Source of the DNA: Streptacidiphilus neutrinimicus
GTDB taxonomy: Bacteria; Actinomycetota; Actinomycetes; Streptomycetales; Streptomycetaceae
Direction: 5' to 3'
DNA: 64,000 bases
Assembly (NCBI RefSeq): GCF_000787815.1
Contig: NZ_BBPO01000009.1
Span: forward strand, 87,708-151,707
Shown: in pieces, positions 1 through 8,780 of the stretch
How positions within the stretch are numbered: the first letter of the stretch is position 1
Layout: every line of letters starts with the position of its first letter
Translations under genes and position numbers: made by a program
The notes under the pieces: model-generated
Database searches by the model: none
Told to the model about the DNA's origin: nothing
Seen by the model: the letters and a program-made list of their open reading frames with translations, nothing else

Positions 1-71
1 ACCCAAGGCCGGGGGCACCTCCCGCCCCAAGGCCCACAGCACGCCCCACCCAAGGCCGGGGGCACCTCCCG
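1..71. repeat. 24-bp direct repeat, two exact copies
   Basis: Bases 1-24 and 48-71 are identical and begin ACCCAAGGCCGGGGGCACCT. The copies are separated by a related GC-rich spacer. They sit just beyond the 3' end of mshC, and no reading frame is evident. My recollection is that closely similar strings recur in Streptomyces intergenic DNA, so this is probably an extragenic repeat rather than part of a gene. Confidence 0.7.
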
Positions 72-144
72 GCCGAAAGTCGGGGCGCGGAGCCGCCCGT
101 CGGCAGCCTCGCGCCCCTGAGGCTTCGCCTCCTGGATGGTGCGA

Positions 145-1371
145 CTACAGGGCGACGCCCATGAGAGCGTCGACCAGGCGGGAGACCAGGCCCGGCGCGC
201 CGGTGTCCGCGCCGCCCTCGGCCTCCTGCCTCGCCGCCCAGGCGTCGACCGCCGCGAGCGCGCGCGGCGAGTCGAGGTCCTCGGCGAGCGCGGCGCGGAC
301 CTCGGCCAGCAGCGCGGTCGCGTCCGGGCCGTCCGGACGCGAGACCGCCGCGCGCCAGCGGGCGAGCCGCTCCTGCGCACCGCTCAGGTCGGCGTCGGTC
401 CACTCCCAGTCGCTGCGGTAGTGGTGGTTCAGCAGCGCCAGCCGGATCGCGGCCGGATCCACGCCGTCGCGCCGCAACGCAGAGACAAAGACCAGGTTGC
501 CGCGCGACTTCGACATCTTCTCGCCGTCGAGCGCGACCATACCCGCGTGCACGTACTGCTTCGCGTACGGGTGGGAGTCGGTGTGCACCTGGGCGTGCGA
601 CGCGCCCATCTCGTGGTGCGGGAAGACCAGGTCGCTGCCGCCGCCCTGGATGTCGAAGCCCATCCCGATGTGCTGCAGCGCGATCGCCACGCACTCGATG
701 TGCCAGCCGGGACGGCCGTGGCCGAGCTCGGTGTCCCAGGCGGGCTCGCCGGGGCGCTGGGCCAGCCAGAGCAGCGGGTCGAGGCGGTGCTTCTTGCCCG
801 GACGGTCCGGGTCGCCGCCGCGCTCGCCGAAGTAGCGCAGCATGGTCTCGGCGTCGTAGCCGGAGACCTCGCCGAAGCGCTTGTCGGAGGCGGTCGAGAA
901 GTAGATGTCGCCGTCCAGCTCGTAGGCGGCGCCCTTGGCGAGCAGGTCCTGGACCAGCGGGACGATCAGCGGGATCGACTCGACCGCGCCGACGTAGTGG
1001 GCCGGGGGAAGCATCCGAAGCGCCGTCATGTCCTCCCGGAAGAGCGCGGTCTCACGCTCCGCCAGGGCCACCCAGTCCTCACCCGTGGCGATGGCCCGCT
1101 CCAGCAGCGGGTCGTCGATGTCGGTGACGTTCTGCACGTACACGACCTGGTGGCCCGCGTCCAACCAGATGCGCTGCACCAGGTCGAAGGCGTTGTACGT
1201 GGCCGCGTGGCCGAGATGGGTGGCGTCGTAGGGGGTGATGCCGCAGACGTAGAGCCGGGCGGTCGGCCCGGGGGTCGTGGTCTGCAGCTCGCCCGACGCG
1301 GTGTCGTGGATGCGGAGAGGCTGCCCCTTGCCAGGTAGCAGGGGCACCTCGGAAGCGGGCCAGGCATGCAT
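145..1371 (-). CDS. mshC: Cysteine:GlcN-Ins ligase MshC (mycothiol biosynthesis)
   Basis: MshC joins cysteine to glucosaminyl-inositol using ATP, the penultimate step of cytosolic mycothiol synthesis. It is a class I cysteinyl-tRNA synthetase relative. The protein shows [19 protein letters not shown] near residue 45 (HIGH-type motif), [14 protein letters not shown] with the metal-binding region [12 protein letters not shown], and KMSKSRGN (KMSKS loop). I chose the start at [14 protein letters not shown], the usual N-terminus of the family. This gives 408 aa, the normal length; an upstream ATG at 1425 would add 18 atypical residues. Followed leftwards by the 24-bp repeats. Confidence 0.95.
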   Translation of the reverse strand: MHAWPASEVPLLPGKGQPLRIHDTASGELQTTTPGPTARLYVCGITPYDATHLGHAATYNAFDLVQRIWLDAGHQVVYVQNVTDIDDPLLERAIATGEDWVALAERETALFREDMTALRMLPPAHYVGAVESIPLIVPLVQDLLAKGAAYELDGDIYFSTASDKRFGEVSGYDAETMLRYFGERGGDPDRPGKKHRLDPLLWLAQRPGEPAWDTELGHGRPGWHIECVAIALQHIGMGFDIQGGGSDLVFPHHEMGASHAQVHTDSHPYAKQYVHAGMVALDGEKMSKSRGNLVFVSALRRDGVDPAAIRLALLNHHYRSDWEWTDADLSGAQERLARWRAAVSRPDGPDATALLAEVRAALAEDLDSPRALAAVDAWAARQEAEGGADTGAPGLVSRLVDALMGVAL

Positions 1372-1626
1372 AGCCTCGACTCTAACCGGCTGATCATTCG
1401 ATCCGCTAACGACCTTCTCGGTCAATCGGCCGAGGTCACCGCCGAAATCGGCCTAAGCCGCACTAATCGGTCCCGCCACAGCCCGCAGGTATGGGGAGGC
1501 CCGCCATGGGGAAGTCGATCAGCAGATCGTCCTCCCATCGGGTTGACGGGTTCCGTCGGCTTCAGCCAGGTTTCAGGAGGGTTCGGTCCGGTTCGGTCGA
1601 GTCGGTCCAGTCGAGTCAGGAGCGCT

Positions 1627-2352
1627 GTGGACATCCTGGTGGTCCAGCACGAGGACGGCACCGGCCCCGGTCTCGTCGGCACCGCGCTGGAGGCCGCGGG
1701 CCTCCGCCTCGACCTGCGGCACCCCTGGGCGGGACAGCCGCTGCCGTCCTCCCTCGCCGGGCACGACGCCCTGCTGGTGCTCGGCGGCGCGCCCAACTGC
1801 GACGACGACGCGGCCGCGCCCTGGCTCCCGGCCGTGCGGAGCCTGATCCGTGAGGCGGTCGAGCGCGACGCGCCGTTCCTGGGCATCTGCCTGGGCGCCC
1901 AGATCGCGGCCTCCTGCCTGGGCGGCAAGGTCGTGCGCCGCGGCGGGCCGCCCGAGCTGGGCGCGGTCCCGCTGCGCCGGCTCCCGGCCGTCGCGGACGA
2001 CCCCGTCCTCGGCTCCGTCCCCGACGGCGCGCCGGCGGCCCAGTGGCACTGGGACGAGATCGCCGAGCTCCCGCCGGGCGCGACCCCCCTGCTGGCCGGC
2101 GACGACTGCCGCCATCAGGCCTTCCGGATCGGCGCCTCGGCCTGGGGGGTGCAGTTCCACCCGGAGGTCCTCGCCGCGGACGTCGCCCCGTGGGTCGCCT
2201 CCGACGGCCCGGCCGCCCGCGGGGCCGGCGCGGATCCGGACGCCGCCCTCGCCTCCCTCGACGCGGCCGAACCGCGGCTCCGCGCGGTCTGGACGTCCAT
2301 GTCCCGGGCCTGGGGCGGCGTCGTCCGCGCCCGCGCGGCCGCGTCGGGCTGA
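1627..2352 (+). CDS. Class I glutamine amidotransferase-like protein
   Basis: A 241-aa single-domain class I glutamine amidotransferase related to GuaA glutaminase domains. The nucleophile elbow is FLGICLGAQIAAS with the catalytic Cys, and the His-Glu pair lies in WGVQFHPEV near residue 180. The real substrate of such free-standing domains is usually unknown; gamma-glutamyl hydrolysis is plausible. I chose the GTG start at 1627 because AGGAG lies at 1618-1622 and the sequence becomes protein-like there (VDILVVQHEDG). The frame stays open upstream to 1366 but that stretch looks non-coding. Divergent from mshC. Confidence 0.85.
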   Translation: MDILVVQHEDGTGPGLVGTALEAAGLRLDLRHPWAGQPLPSSLAGHDALLVLGGAPNCDDDAAAPWLPAVRSLIREAVERDAPFLGICLGAQIAASCLGGKVVRRGGPPELGAVPLRRLPAVADDPVLGSVPDGAPAAQWHWDEIAELPPGATPLLAGDDCRHQAFRIGASAWGVQFHPEVLAADVAPWVASDGPAARGAGADPDAALASLDAAEPRLRAVWTSMSRAWGGVVRARAAASG

Positions 2353-2386
2353 CGCCCGCGAGGCTCCCGTGCCCGTGGGGCGCGGA

Positions 2387-3124
2387 TCAGCGCTGCCCCG
2401 CGCGGAGGTTGCTGACCAGGGCCAGGAACAGGGCGAAGTTGGGGATCTGGGCGACCGGCTTGGCCGCCGTAGCGGTGCGGCGCCCGTGGACCATGACGCG
2501 GACCGAGCCCTGGCTCACCGTGATCCGGTCGAGCAGGGGCCAGGTGACGGTGGCCTTGGCCCCGCACACGAGGCCCTGCTGGGTGACCGTGAAGGGCCCG
2601 AACGGGACCGGGTACCCGGCCTGGGCGGCGGCGAGCGCCCGCGGGAGCTGGGCCTCGACGACGCCCTGCTGGACCGTCTGCATCAGGTGCTGGACGTTGT
2701 CGTAGAACTGGGTCAGCTTGGAGCTGCGGCCGTCCGGCTCGGTCAGCGTCAGCAGGTACTGGGGGCCGGTCCTGACGCCGTTGTAGTAGCTCTCGGTGAC
2801 CCGCTGGTGGACCGTCACCGTCGCGAAGCGGTGGACCGCGACGGGGCCGTTGACGTCGTGCACGACGACGCCGTGCTGGTGCAGGTCGACGCGCTTGGCG
2901 GCGGCCTTCTTCGAGTAGTTGGGGATGCGCAGGACCATCACCAGGAAGAAGATCGCGATCGGGCTCAGGATGATCGAGGCGAACAGTGCGACGATCATGA
3001 ACCACATGAAGAACTGCCGTCCCGCGCCCCACCGTTTGGCCCAGTAGGTGAAGACTCCGGGACCGAGCTCCGACTCGTCGACGACGAGCCCCTGGGGAGC
3101 GGCGGGGGCGTAGGGAACGGTCAT
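2387..3124 (-). CDS. Membrane protein, DUF6585-like
   Basis: A 245-aa protein with one or two hydrophobic segments near residues 38-68 (FFMWFMIVALFASIILSPIAIFFLVMVL) and a basic, soluble C-terminal two-thirds. The soluble part resembles a PH-like fold: HQHGVVVHDVNGPVAVHRFATVTV followed by a beta-rich stretch. Proteins of this shape in Streptomyces are annotated as DUF6585-type and have no known role. It is convergent with the amidotransferase gene, 34 bp away. I do not recognise a specific function. Confidence 0.75.
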   Translation of the reverse strand: MTVPYAPAAPQGLVVDESELGPGVFTYWAKRWGAGRQFFMWFMIVALFASIILSPIAIFFLVMVLRIPNYSKKAAAKRVDLHQHGVVVHDVNGPVAVHRFATVTVHQRVTESYYNGVRTGPQYLLTLTEPDGRSSKLTQFYDNVQHLMQTVQQGVVEAQLPRALAAAQAGYPVPFGPFTVTQQGLVCGAKATVTWPLLDRITVSQGSVRVMVHGRRTATAAKPVAQIPNFALFLALVSNLRAGQR

Positions 3125-3225
3125 GGGGCTTCCTCGGGCAGAGCGCGGCCGTTGCGGGCGGCGACACTATGCCGGACCCCGGCGACGTGCCGCCACCGCG
3201 GCGAGCGTTTTGCCGCGATCCTCCT

Positions 3226-3352
3226 GGCTCGGATCCGCCGGACTCGGCCCGGCTCAGATCGGCTCGGCCCGGCCGGCCTCGGACCGCCCGGGCTCGGCCC
3301 GGCTCAGACCGGCTCGGGCCGTCCGGCTCGGACCGGCCTGGCTCAGATCGGC
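3226..3352. repeat. Degenerate CGGCTCGG tandem repeat tract
   Basis: About 127 bp built from variants of GGCTCGGCCC and GGCTCAGAYC. Within it, 3243-3267 and 3293-3317 are 25-bp copies that differ at one base and start exactly 50 bp apart. The tract fills the gap between two leftward genes and reaches the last codons of the SCO1664-like gene. No promoter is evident in it. Confidence 0.7.
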
Positions 3353-4278
3353 GGCCAGGGCACGGCCGGCCAGTCCGCCGAGGGGTAGGGGTGGTGGCCC
3401 TCCTTCAGCAGGCCGTCCACCCGGCCCGCCGTCGCGGCGATCTCCGCCGGGGTCAGCAGCGGTGCGAGCGCGGCGCCGAGAGCGCCGTCCAGGTCGGCGC
3501 GCAGGCGGCCCAGGGCCTCGGTCGCCTCGGGGGCCAGTGGCTCCCCGGCCCAGCCCCACAGCAGTGTGCGCAGCTTTCCCGGGACGGCGAAGGTGACGCC
3601 GTGGTCGATGCCGTAGAGGCGGCCGTCGGCCGCCGTGAGCAGGTGGCCGCCCTTGCGGTCGCCGTTGTTGAGCACCGCGTCCAGGACGGCGAGGCGGCGC
3701 AGGCGCTCGTCGTCGGCGTGGACGAACAGCGCGGTGCGGCCTGGCTCGACCTCGGCCAGGCCGATGGCGCGCCAGCCGGGCTCCGCCTCCTCCCCCGGCT
3801 GCAGGCTCAGCAGCTCCGGCGCCTCCGGGTCGGGCTCGACCCATATCTGGCACATGCCCTCGCCGAACGGCCCCTCGCGCAGCGACGTCGGCGGGACCAG
3901 GCCCCAGCCCATCGCCGCGGAGACCAGGTAGGCCGCGGTCTCCCGGCCCGCGAGCGTGCCGTCGGGGAAGTCCCACAGCGGGCGCTCGCCGCGCACGGGC
4001 TTGTAGACGCAGATGGCGCTGTCGCCGTCCGGCCCACTCCGCGCCCCTCCCGTCGCCCCTCCCGTCGCCGGGGCCGAGACGGTGCAGTAGAACGCCGCGT
4101 TGGACGCGTCGGTGATCCGCCCATGGACCGTCAGCTCGCCGTCGCGCAGCAGCGCCAGGGCCCGGTCCGGGTCGGCCGCGAGAGCCGCGCACGCGGCCGG
4201 GTCGGCCTGCGGCACCGCGACCGGCTCGGGGGCGGGGCTGTCCGCGTTCAGCGCCGGTAACCGTTCTGACGCGGGCAC
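3343..4278 (-). CDS. SCO1664 family protein (PI3/4-kinase-like fold)
   Basis: A 311-aa member of the conserved actinobacterial SCO1664 family (TIGR03843), restricted to genomes with mshC-type neighbourhoods. Visible kinase-like elements are AICVYKPVRGERPLWDFPDG (a lysine that could bind ATP), NNGDRKGGHLL (catalytic-loop-like, with Asp, Arg and Lys) and YGIDHGVTF (metal-binding DFG-like). These resemble HipA/PI3-4 kinase relatives; the substrate is unknown. The GTG start at 4278 overlaps the end of the DUF3090 gene by 31 bp, suggesting translational coupling. The first ~35 residues are low complexity, so the exact start is uncertain. Confidence 0.85.
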   Translation of the reverse strand: MPASERLPALNADSPAPEPVAVPQADPAACAALAADPDRALALLRDGELTVHGRITDASNAAFYCTVSAPATGGATGGARSGPDGDSAICVYKPVRGERPLWDFPDGTLAGRETAAYLVSAAMGWGLVPPTSLREGPFGEGMCQIWVEPDPEAPELLSLQPGEEAEPGWRAIGLAEVEPGRTALFVHADDERLRRLAVLDAVLNNGDRKGGHLLTAADGRLYGIDHGVTFAVPGKLRTLLWGWAGEPLAPEATEALGRLRADLDGALGAALAPLLTPAEIAATAGRVDGLLKEGHHPYPSADWPAVPWPPI

Positions 4279-4814
4279 ACATGGCCCTCCGGGTCCAGCG
4301 GCAGGCTGCAGAACGGGCACGGCGGCCGGCCGGCCGCCACCAGGTCCAGAGCCCGCTTGGCGAAGACGCGGGCCATGGCGCCGTTCAGGCGCACCCGCAG
4401 CAGCGAGGGGCCCTCCTCCTCGTCCTCGAAGAGGGTGGGCTCGTCGGCCTCCTCCTCCCCCTCGACGACCTCCTGCGCCTCGACGACCAGCAGTTGCACC
4501 GCCTCGTCCCAGGCCAGCGCCATCGTGCCGACTCGGAACTCCTCCTCGATCGGGGAGTCCAGCGGGGCGGAGTCCATCATCTCGGGCGGGGCCATGGCCG
4601 GGACGGTGGTGCTGCCGCCCGAGCGCCGGACGACCTCGTCGAGCAGTTCCTCGACCCGCTCCGCCAGCGCGGCGACCTGGCCCTTCTCGAGCAGCACGGT
4701 GGTGATCCGGCCGCGGGCACTGGCCTGCAGGTAGAAGGCGCGGTGGCCCGGCTCGCCGACCGTTCCGGCCACGAAGCGCTCGGGGGGGTCGTAGAAGAAC
4801 ACCTGGCGGGGCAC
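4248..4814 (-). CDS. DUF3090 family protein
   Basis: A 188-aa protein of the actinobacterial DUF3090 family (TIGR03847), whose function is unknown. The signature start PRQVFFYDPPERFVAGTVG and the cysteine-containing end PPCPFCSLPLDPEGHVCPRQNG (a possible Cys4 zinc knuckle) are both present. The middle has an acidic stretch around residues 125-140. The start is GTG with GGAG about 8 bp upstream. It sits between the histidine phosphatase and the SCO1664-like gene, an arrangement conserved across Actinobacteria that suggests a joint job. Confidence 0.9.
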   Translation of the reverse strand: MPRQVFFYDPPERFVAGTVGEPGHRAFYLQASARGRITTVLLEKGQVAALAERVEELLDEVVRRSGGSTTVPAMAPPEMMDSAPLDSPIEEEFRVGTMALAWDEAVQLLVVEAQEVVEGEEEADEPTLFEDEEEGPSLLRVRLNGAMARVFAKRALDLVAAGRPPCPFCSLPLDPEGHVCPRQNGYRR

Positions 4815-4912
4815 GATGTCTGCTCCACGGAATCGGAGGGGGCGACGGTCTTGTCGGGTCCTGGTGATGCCGAAACGATCTCGCGATCGATCTCTTCCAC
4901 CCTACCCACTGG

Positions 4913-5629
4913 TCACCGGGTTCCGGTGTCGCCGCCCACCACTGCGTCGTCGTCCCGGTCCGTGCCGCCCTGCCCCTCGGCAGGACGCGGACGCGGCGCA
5001 AGGCCGCCGAGCTCGCCGGTGTCGCCGAGCCGCAGCAGGTACGGACGGGTCGGGGTGTAGCGGATCGCGGTGACGGAGGCGGGCTCGACCGAGATGCGCT
5101 GGAACAGGTCCAGGTGCAGTCCGAGCGCGTCCGCGACGATCGCCTTGATCACGTCGCCGTGGCTGCAGGCCAGCCAGACGGCGTCCGGCCCGTGCTCCCG
5201 CTCGACCTCGGCGTCCCACTCGCGCACGCTCTCGACGGCGCGACGGCTCAGCTCGCGCAGCGACTCGCCCTCGGGGCCGGGAAAGGTCGCCGCAGACGGC
5301 TGCGCCTGCACCGTGGCCCACAGCGGCTCCTTGGCCAGCTCGGCCAGGGGGCGGCCGGTCCAGTCGCCGTAGCGGCACTCCCCGAGCCGCTCGTCCAGCC
5401 GCATCGTCAGCTCCGACCGGGCCGTCAGCAGCGGCGCGATGGTCTGCCGGCAGCGGTCCAGGGGGCTGCTGACCACCGTGGCCAGCGGCAGCCCGGCGAG
5501 GCGCTCGGCCAGTGCCTTGGCCTGCTGCTCGCCGTGTTCGTCCAAGGCCACGCCGGGGCTCCACCCGGCGAGGATCCCCGAGGAGTTCGCGGTGGAACGG
5601 CCGTGTCGGACCAGCAGCAGCGTCGGCAT
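4913..5629 (-). CDS. Histidine phosphatase family protein (MSMEG_4193-like)
   Basis: A 238-aa phosphoglycerate-mutase-fold phosphatase of the type next to DUF3090 (TIGR03848). It has the phosphohistidine motif LLVRHGRSTAN at residues 5-14, SSPLDRCRQT, and the second catalytic His in WLACSHGDVIKAI near residue 160. The substrate is unknown. A TACCCT -10 box on the minus strand (5637-5642) lies 7 nt before the ATG, so the mRNA is probably leaderless. It heads the leftward group that continues into DUF3090 and the SCO1664-like gene. The last 25 residues are acidic and low complexity. Confidence 0.88.
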   Translation of the reverse strand: MPTLLLVRHGRSTANSSGILAGWSPGVALDEHGEQQAKALAERLAGLPLATVVSSPLDRCRQTIAPLLTARSELTMRLDERLGECRYGDWTGRPLAELAKEPLWATVQAQPSAATFPGPEGESLRELSRRAVESVREWDAEVEREHGPDAVWLACSHGDVIKAIVADALGLHLDLFQRISVEPASVTAIRYTPTRPYLLRLGDTGELGGLAPRPRPAEGQGGTDRDDDAVVGGDTGTR

Positions 5630-5685
5630 GCTGCCCAGGGTAAATCAGCCGCGTCGTGTCAGTGCCCGCTGCTACGTTCACGGAC

Positions 5686-6282
5686 ATGACGACAACGAGG
5701 TCGCCCCACACGGGGACGGAGAAGGAAATCCTGCTGCACAGCATGGAGCGCCACCGCGCCGCCGTGCGGTGGAAGCTCCAGGGCCTGGACGACGAGCAGC
5801 TGCGCCGCCGGCTGGTGCCGTCCGGCACGTCGCTGCTGGGCCTGGTCAAGCACCTGGCCGCGGTGGAGTACGGCTGGTTCTGCCAGACCTTCGGCGTCAA
5901 GACCGAGCCGCTGCCCCTCGACGAGGACGACCTCGAGGCCGACCTGCGCATCGAGCCGGGCGAGACGACGGCCGACCTCCTCGCCTTCTACGACCGCGCC
6001 TGCGCGGCGGCCAACGCCGTGATCGAGGCGACGGAGCTGGACGCCACGGGCACCTCCTGGTCCGGCACGGACGTGTCGATGCGCTGGGTGCTGGTCCACA
6101 TGATCGAGGAGACGGCGCGGCACGCCGGGCACGTGGACATCCTCCGCGAGCTCATCGACGGCATGACGGGCGACCACGACCGCACCCCGGCCGCCGAGGC
6201 CGCGTCCGGGAACGGAGCCGAGAACGCGGCCGAGCCTGCGGGCGAACCCGCGGCCGAGAACGCGCCGGGCGCGTCCGCCTGA
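5686..6282 (+). CDS. DinB family protein (DUF664-like)
   Basis: A 198-aa four-helix-bundle DinB/YfiT-type protein. Three candidate metal-binding histidines are visible: LVKHLAAVEYGW near residue 55, HMIEETARHAGHVDILRELIDG near residue 145. Family members bind a divalent metal and several are thiol transferases or mycothiol-dependent enzymes, which fits a mycothiol-making host, but that is inference. The tail after residue 165 is Ala/Glu-rich and disordered. A TACGTT -10 box at 5673-5678 is 7 nt before the ATG, so translation is probably leaderless. Confidence 0.85.
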   Translation: MTTTRSPHTGTEKEILLHSMERHRAAVRWKLQGLDDEQLRRRLVPSGTSLLGLVKHLAAVEYGWFCQTFGVKTEPLPLDEDDLEADLRIEPGETTADLLAFYDRACAAANAVIEATELDATGTSWSGTDVSMRWVLVHMIEETARHAGHVDILRELIDGMTGDHDRTPAAEAASGNGAENAAEPAGEPAAENAPGASA

Positions 6283-6298
6283 ACGGGTCGCCGTCGCC

Positions 6299-6979
6299 TC
6301 ACTGAGGCGGCGTCAACCGTCCCAGACCGCGTTCCAGCAGCGCGAACGCATGTTCCGCGTCGGCCGCCGCGCCGGCGTAGCGCGCGTCGGCGGGCTCCCC
6401 GTCCGCCATCCGGTGGGCGTTGTCCTGCGACAGCGCCCACTGGACCGCGACGATCTGGACGGCCGCCAGTCGCGCCGTGAGTTCCGGCGTGCCTGCTGTC
6501 TCCCGCAGGGCCTCGGCGAGCGCGCGTTCCGCGCCTGCCTTGAAGGCCTCCATCCGGGCCACCAGCGAGGGCGAGTCGAGGATCATCCGGGTGAGCCGCA
6601 GCACCTGGGGATGGTCGTTGAGCCCACTGATCGGATCGCGTTCACGCAGCCCGACGAGGAAGTGCTCGCGCACCGCCGTCAGCGGATCCGTCCCCGGCTC
6701 GCGGTCCCGTACGACGCGCGCGAGCTCGGTCTCGTGGTCGGCGAGGCGATGCACCACCAGGTCTTCCTTGGTCGGGAAGTAGGCGAAGAGCGTGCGCTTG
6801 GACACCTCCGCCGCCTCGGCCACCCGGGCCACCGACACCTGGTTGAAGCCGTGCTCGAGGAAGAGCGCGATCGCAGCGTCGGAAATCGCCGCGTGGGTCC
6901 GCTGCTTCTTCCGTTCCCGCAGCCCCGGCTTGCTCTCGTCCACGATCTCCACGGTAACAGTCGACTCCCCCGAGAGCAT
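6299..6979 (-). CDS. TetR family regulator
   Basis: A 226-aa TetR/AcrR-type repressor. The helix-turn-helix is at about residues 30-75: AISDAAIALFLEHGFNQVSV, then EVSKRTLFAYFPTKEDLV. The remainder is the ligand-binding dimerisation domain. It is divergent from the FAD monooxygenase, and a palindrome with overlapping -10 boxes separates them, so it very likely represses that gene and itself. The ATG at 6979 lies 10 nt from a minus-strand TATACT box (6990-6995), implying a very short leader. Confidence 0.9.
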   Translation of the reverse strand: MLSGESTVTVEIVDESKPGLRERKKQRTHAAISDAAIALFLEHGFNQVSVARVAEAAEVSKRTLFAYFPTKEDLVVHRLADHETELARVVRDREPGTDPLTAVREHFLVGLRERDPISGLNDHPQVLRLTRMILDSPSLVARMEAFKAGAERALAEALRETAGTPELTARLAAVQIVAVQWALSQDNAHRMADGEPADARYAGAAADAEHAFALLERGLGRLTPPQ

Positions 6980-6988
6980 TTCTGCACT

Positions 6989-7004
6989 GAGTATACTTTT
7001 ACTC
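6989..7004. promoter_or_regulatory. Divergent promoter with palindromic operator
   Basis: GAGTA (6989-6993) and TACTC (7000-7004) form an inverted repeat around GTATAC. TATACT occurs on the plus strand at 6992-6997 and on the minus strand at 6990-6995, so the two -10 boxes overlap back to back. A TetR dimer bound here would block both the repressor gene and the monooxygenase gene. The -35 boxes are not clear. Confidence 0.6.
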
Positions 7005-7032
7005 CGAGGCGAGGCGAGCCAGAGGAGTAGGC

Positions 7033-8550
7033 ATGACGGAGATCGAGACCGAGGTCGTCATCGTGGGCGCGGGGCCGACGGGTCTGACGCTGGCGGGCGA
7101 GCTGGCGCTGGCCGGGGTCGAGGCGGTGGTGCTGGAGAAGCTGCCGGAACGCACGCGGCAGATGAAGGGCGGCGGGATTCAGCCGCGCACCGCCGAGATG
7201 CTGGAACTGCGCGGCCTGCTGGAACCGCTGCAGGCCCGTGCCACCTCGCGCGAGCCGGTGGGCGGCCACTTCGCGACCCTCCCCGTGCCCCTGGACTGCA
7301 CCCCCTGGCAGACCCGGCACCCGTTCCCCATCGCGATCCCGCAGTGGGAGATCGAGGAGGTGCTCGAGGAGCGGGCCGCCGAGGGCGGCATCCGGGTCCT
7401 GCGCGACGCGGCCGCCACCGCGGTCGAGGCGGACGACGACGGCGTGGCGGTCGCGACCGCGGACGGCCCGCGTGTGCGGGCCCGCTACCTGGTGGCCTGC
7501 GACGGCGGGCACAGCACCGTGCGGAAGCTGCTCGGACTGCCGTTCCCCGGCCGACCGGGGACCCACCGAGCGGTGCTGGCCGACATCGAGCTCACGTCCG
7601 TGTCACCGCTGGTCCCGAGGGATTTGGGCCACATGAGCGCACTGACCCGACAGGGGGACGGCTACTGGGCGATGCTGGCGCCGCTCGGCGGCGACCGGTA
7701 CCGCCTCACCTTCGGCCGCACCGGCCCCGCCGACGAGGCGACCCTGACGGACTTCGACCGCGACGCACCCGTCAGGCGGGACGAGATCACCGACGCGCTG
7801 CGGGCCGTCTACGGGCCGGAGACCAGCCTGGGCGCGGTCACCCACGCGTCCCGGTTCAGCGACGCCACCCGACAGTTGGAGCAGTACCGGGTGGGGCGCA
7901 TCCTGTTCGCCGGGGACGCCGCCCACATCCACCCGCCGCTCGGCGGCCAGGGCCTGAACCTCGGCATCCAGGACGCGTTCAACCTCGGCTGGAAGCTGGC
8001 GGCCACCCTCCAGGGGCGGGCGCCGACCGCCCTGCTGGACAGCTACCACGACGAACGCCACCCGGTCGCGGCGCAGGTGCTCCACCACACCTCGGCCCAG
8101 CGCGTCCTCGCCGACCCGCACCCCACGGAGGACGTGGCCGCGCTGCGCGACATCGTCATCGACCTGCTGCGCCTGCCCGATGCCAACCGCCACATCGCCG
8201 GCCTGATGTCCGGCCTCTCACTCCACTACCCGCTGCCGGGCGCCCACCCGCTCACCGGCCACCGCCTCCCGGACGCGGACCTGCGCACCGCACCCAACGG
8301 GGCCGGCACAACGCGCCTGTCCGCGCTCTTCGCCTCCGGCCACGCGGTCCTCCTCGACCTCACCGGAGCCCTCCCGTCCGACCTCCGGCTCCCGCCCGTC
8401 ATCGACCTCGTCCGCGCCACCTGCGCAGACGGCCTCGGGGCCACCACCGTCCTCATCCGCCCGGACGGCTATGTCTGCTGGGCGACGTCCGACCCCACCG
8501 CGGACATGGACGAGCTGCGCGCCGCGATCACGGGCAGCATCGCCAAGTAG
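7033..8550 (+). CDS. FAD-dependent aromatic monooxygenase
   Basis: A 505-aa group A flavoprotein hydroxylase, in the family of phenol, pentachlorophenol and rifampicin monooxygenases. Visible motifs are VVIVGAGPTGLTLA (GxGxxG, residues 8-21), LVACDGGHSTVRKLLG (DG motif, near 155) and ILFAGDAAHIHPPLGGQGLN (GD motif, near 293), followed by a thioredoxin-like C-terminal domain. It would use NAD(P)H and O2 to hydroxylate an aromatic or polyketide substrate, unidentified here. The ATG has GAGGAG upstream. Regulation by the divergent TetR is likely; detoxification is a reasonable role. Confidence 0.88.
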   Translation: MTEIETEVVIVGAGPTGLTLAGELALAGVEAVVLEKLPERTRQMKGGGIQPRTAEMLELRGLLEPLQARATSREPVGGHFATLPVPLDCTPWQTRHPFPIAIPQWEIEEVLEERAAEGGIRVLRDAAATAVEADDDGVAVATADGPRVRARYLVACDGGHSTVRKLLGLPFPGRPGTHRAVLADIELTSVSPLVPRDLGHMSALTRQGDGYWAMLAPLGGDRYRLTFGRTGPADEATLTDFDRDAPVRRDEITDALRAVYGPETSLGAVTHASRFSDATRQLEQYRVGRILFAGDAAHIHPPLGGQGLNLGIQDAFNLGWKLAATLQGRAPTALLDSYHDERHPVAAQVLHHTSAQRVLADPHPTEDVAALRDIVIDLLRLPDANRHIAGLMSGLSLHYPLPGAHPLTGHRLPDADLRTAPNGAGTTRLSALFASGHAVLLDLTGALPSDLRLPPVIDLVRATCADGLGATTVLIRPDGYVCWATSDPTADMDELRAAITGSIAK

Positions 8551-8680
8551 CTCCGAACGGGCGGGACTTCGTCACGGGCTTGTCGTCGGCCCGTCCGGAG
8601 CAGGTTCCTGTTGCTCACGTTCGGCCCGAACAGGCCGACAGGCACCTTCACGTGCGACTGCTGCCAGACGCCCAAGCCCC

Positions 8681-8722
8681 AACGGGCAACGGGCAACGGG
8701 CAACGGGCAACGGGCAACGGGC
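8681..8722. repeat. AACGGGC tandem repeat, six copies
   Basis: Six perfect head-to-tail copies of the 7-mer AACGGGC (42 bp) lie downstream of the convergent monooxygenase and zinc-ribbon genes. This is a simple-sequence tract likely to vary in copy number. Read on the minus strand it would encode a PVARCPL-type reiteration, but no real gene spans it. Confidence 0.9.
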
Positions 8723-8780
8723 ACGCCGAACAGCAAGACCGACGCGATCCACTGCGCCTTCCTCACCCGGCCCAGCGTGC

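Noticed and set aside
1366-1626. N-terminal extension of the glutamine amidotransferase to 1366
   Set aside because: The extra 87 residues are low complexity and run through the mshC promoter; GTG 1627 has an AGGAG and begins the conserved domain.
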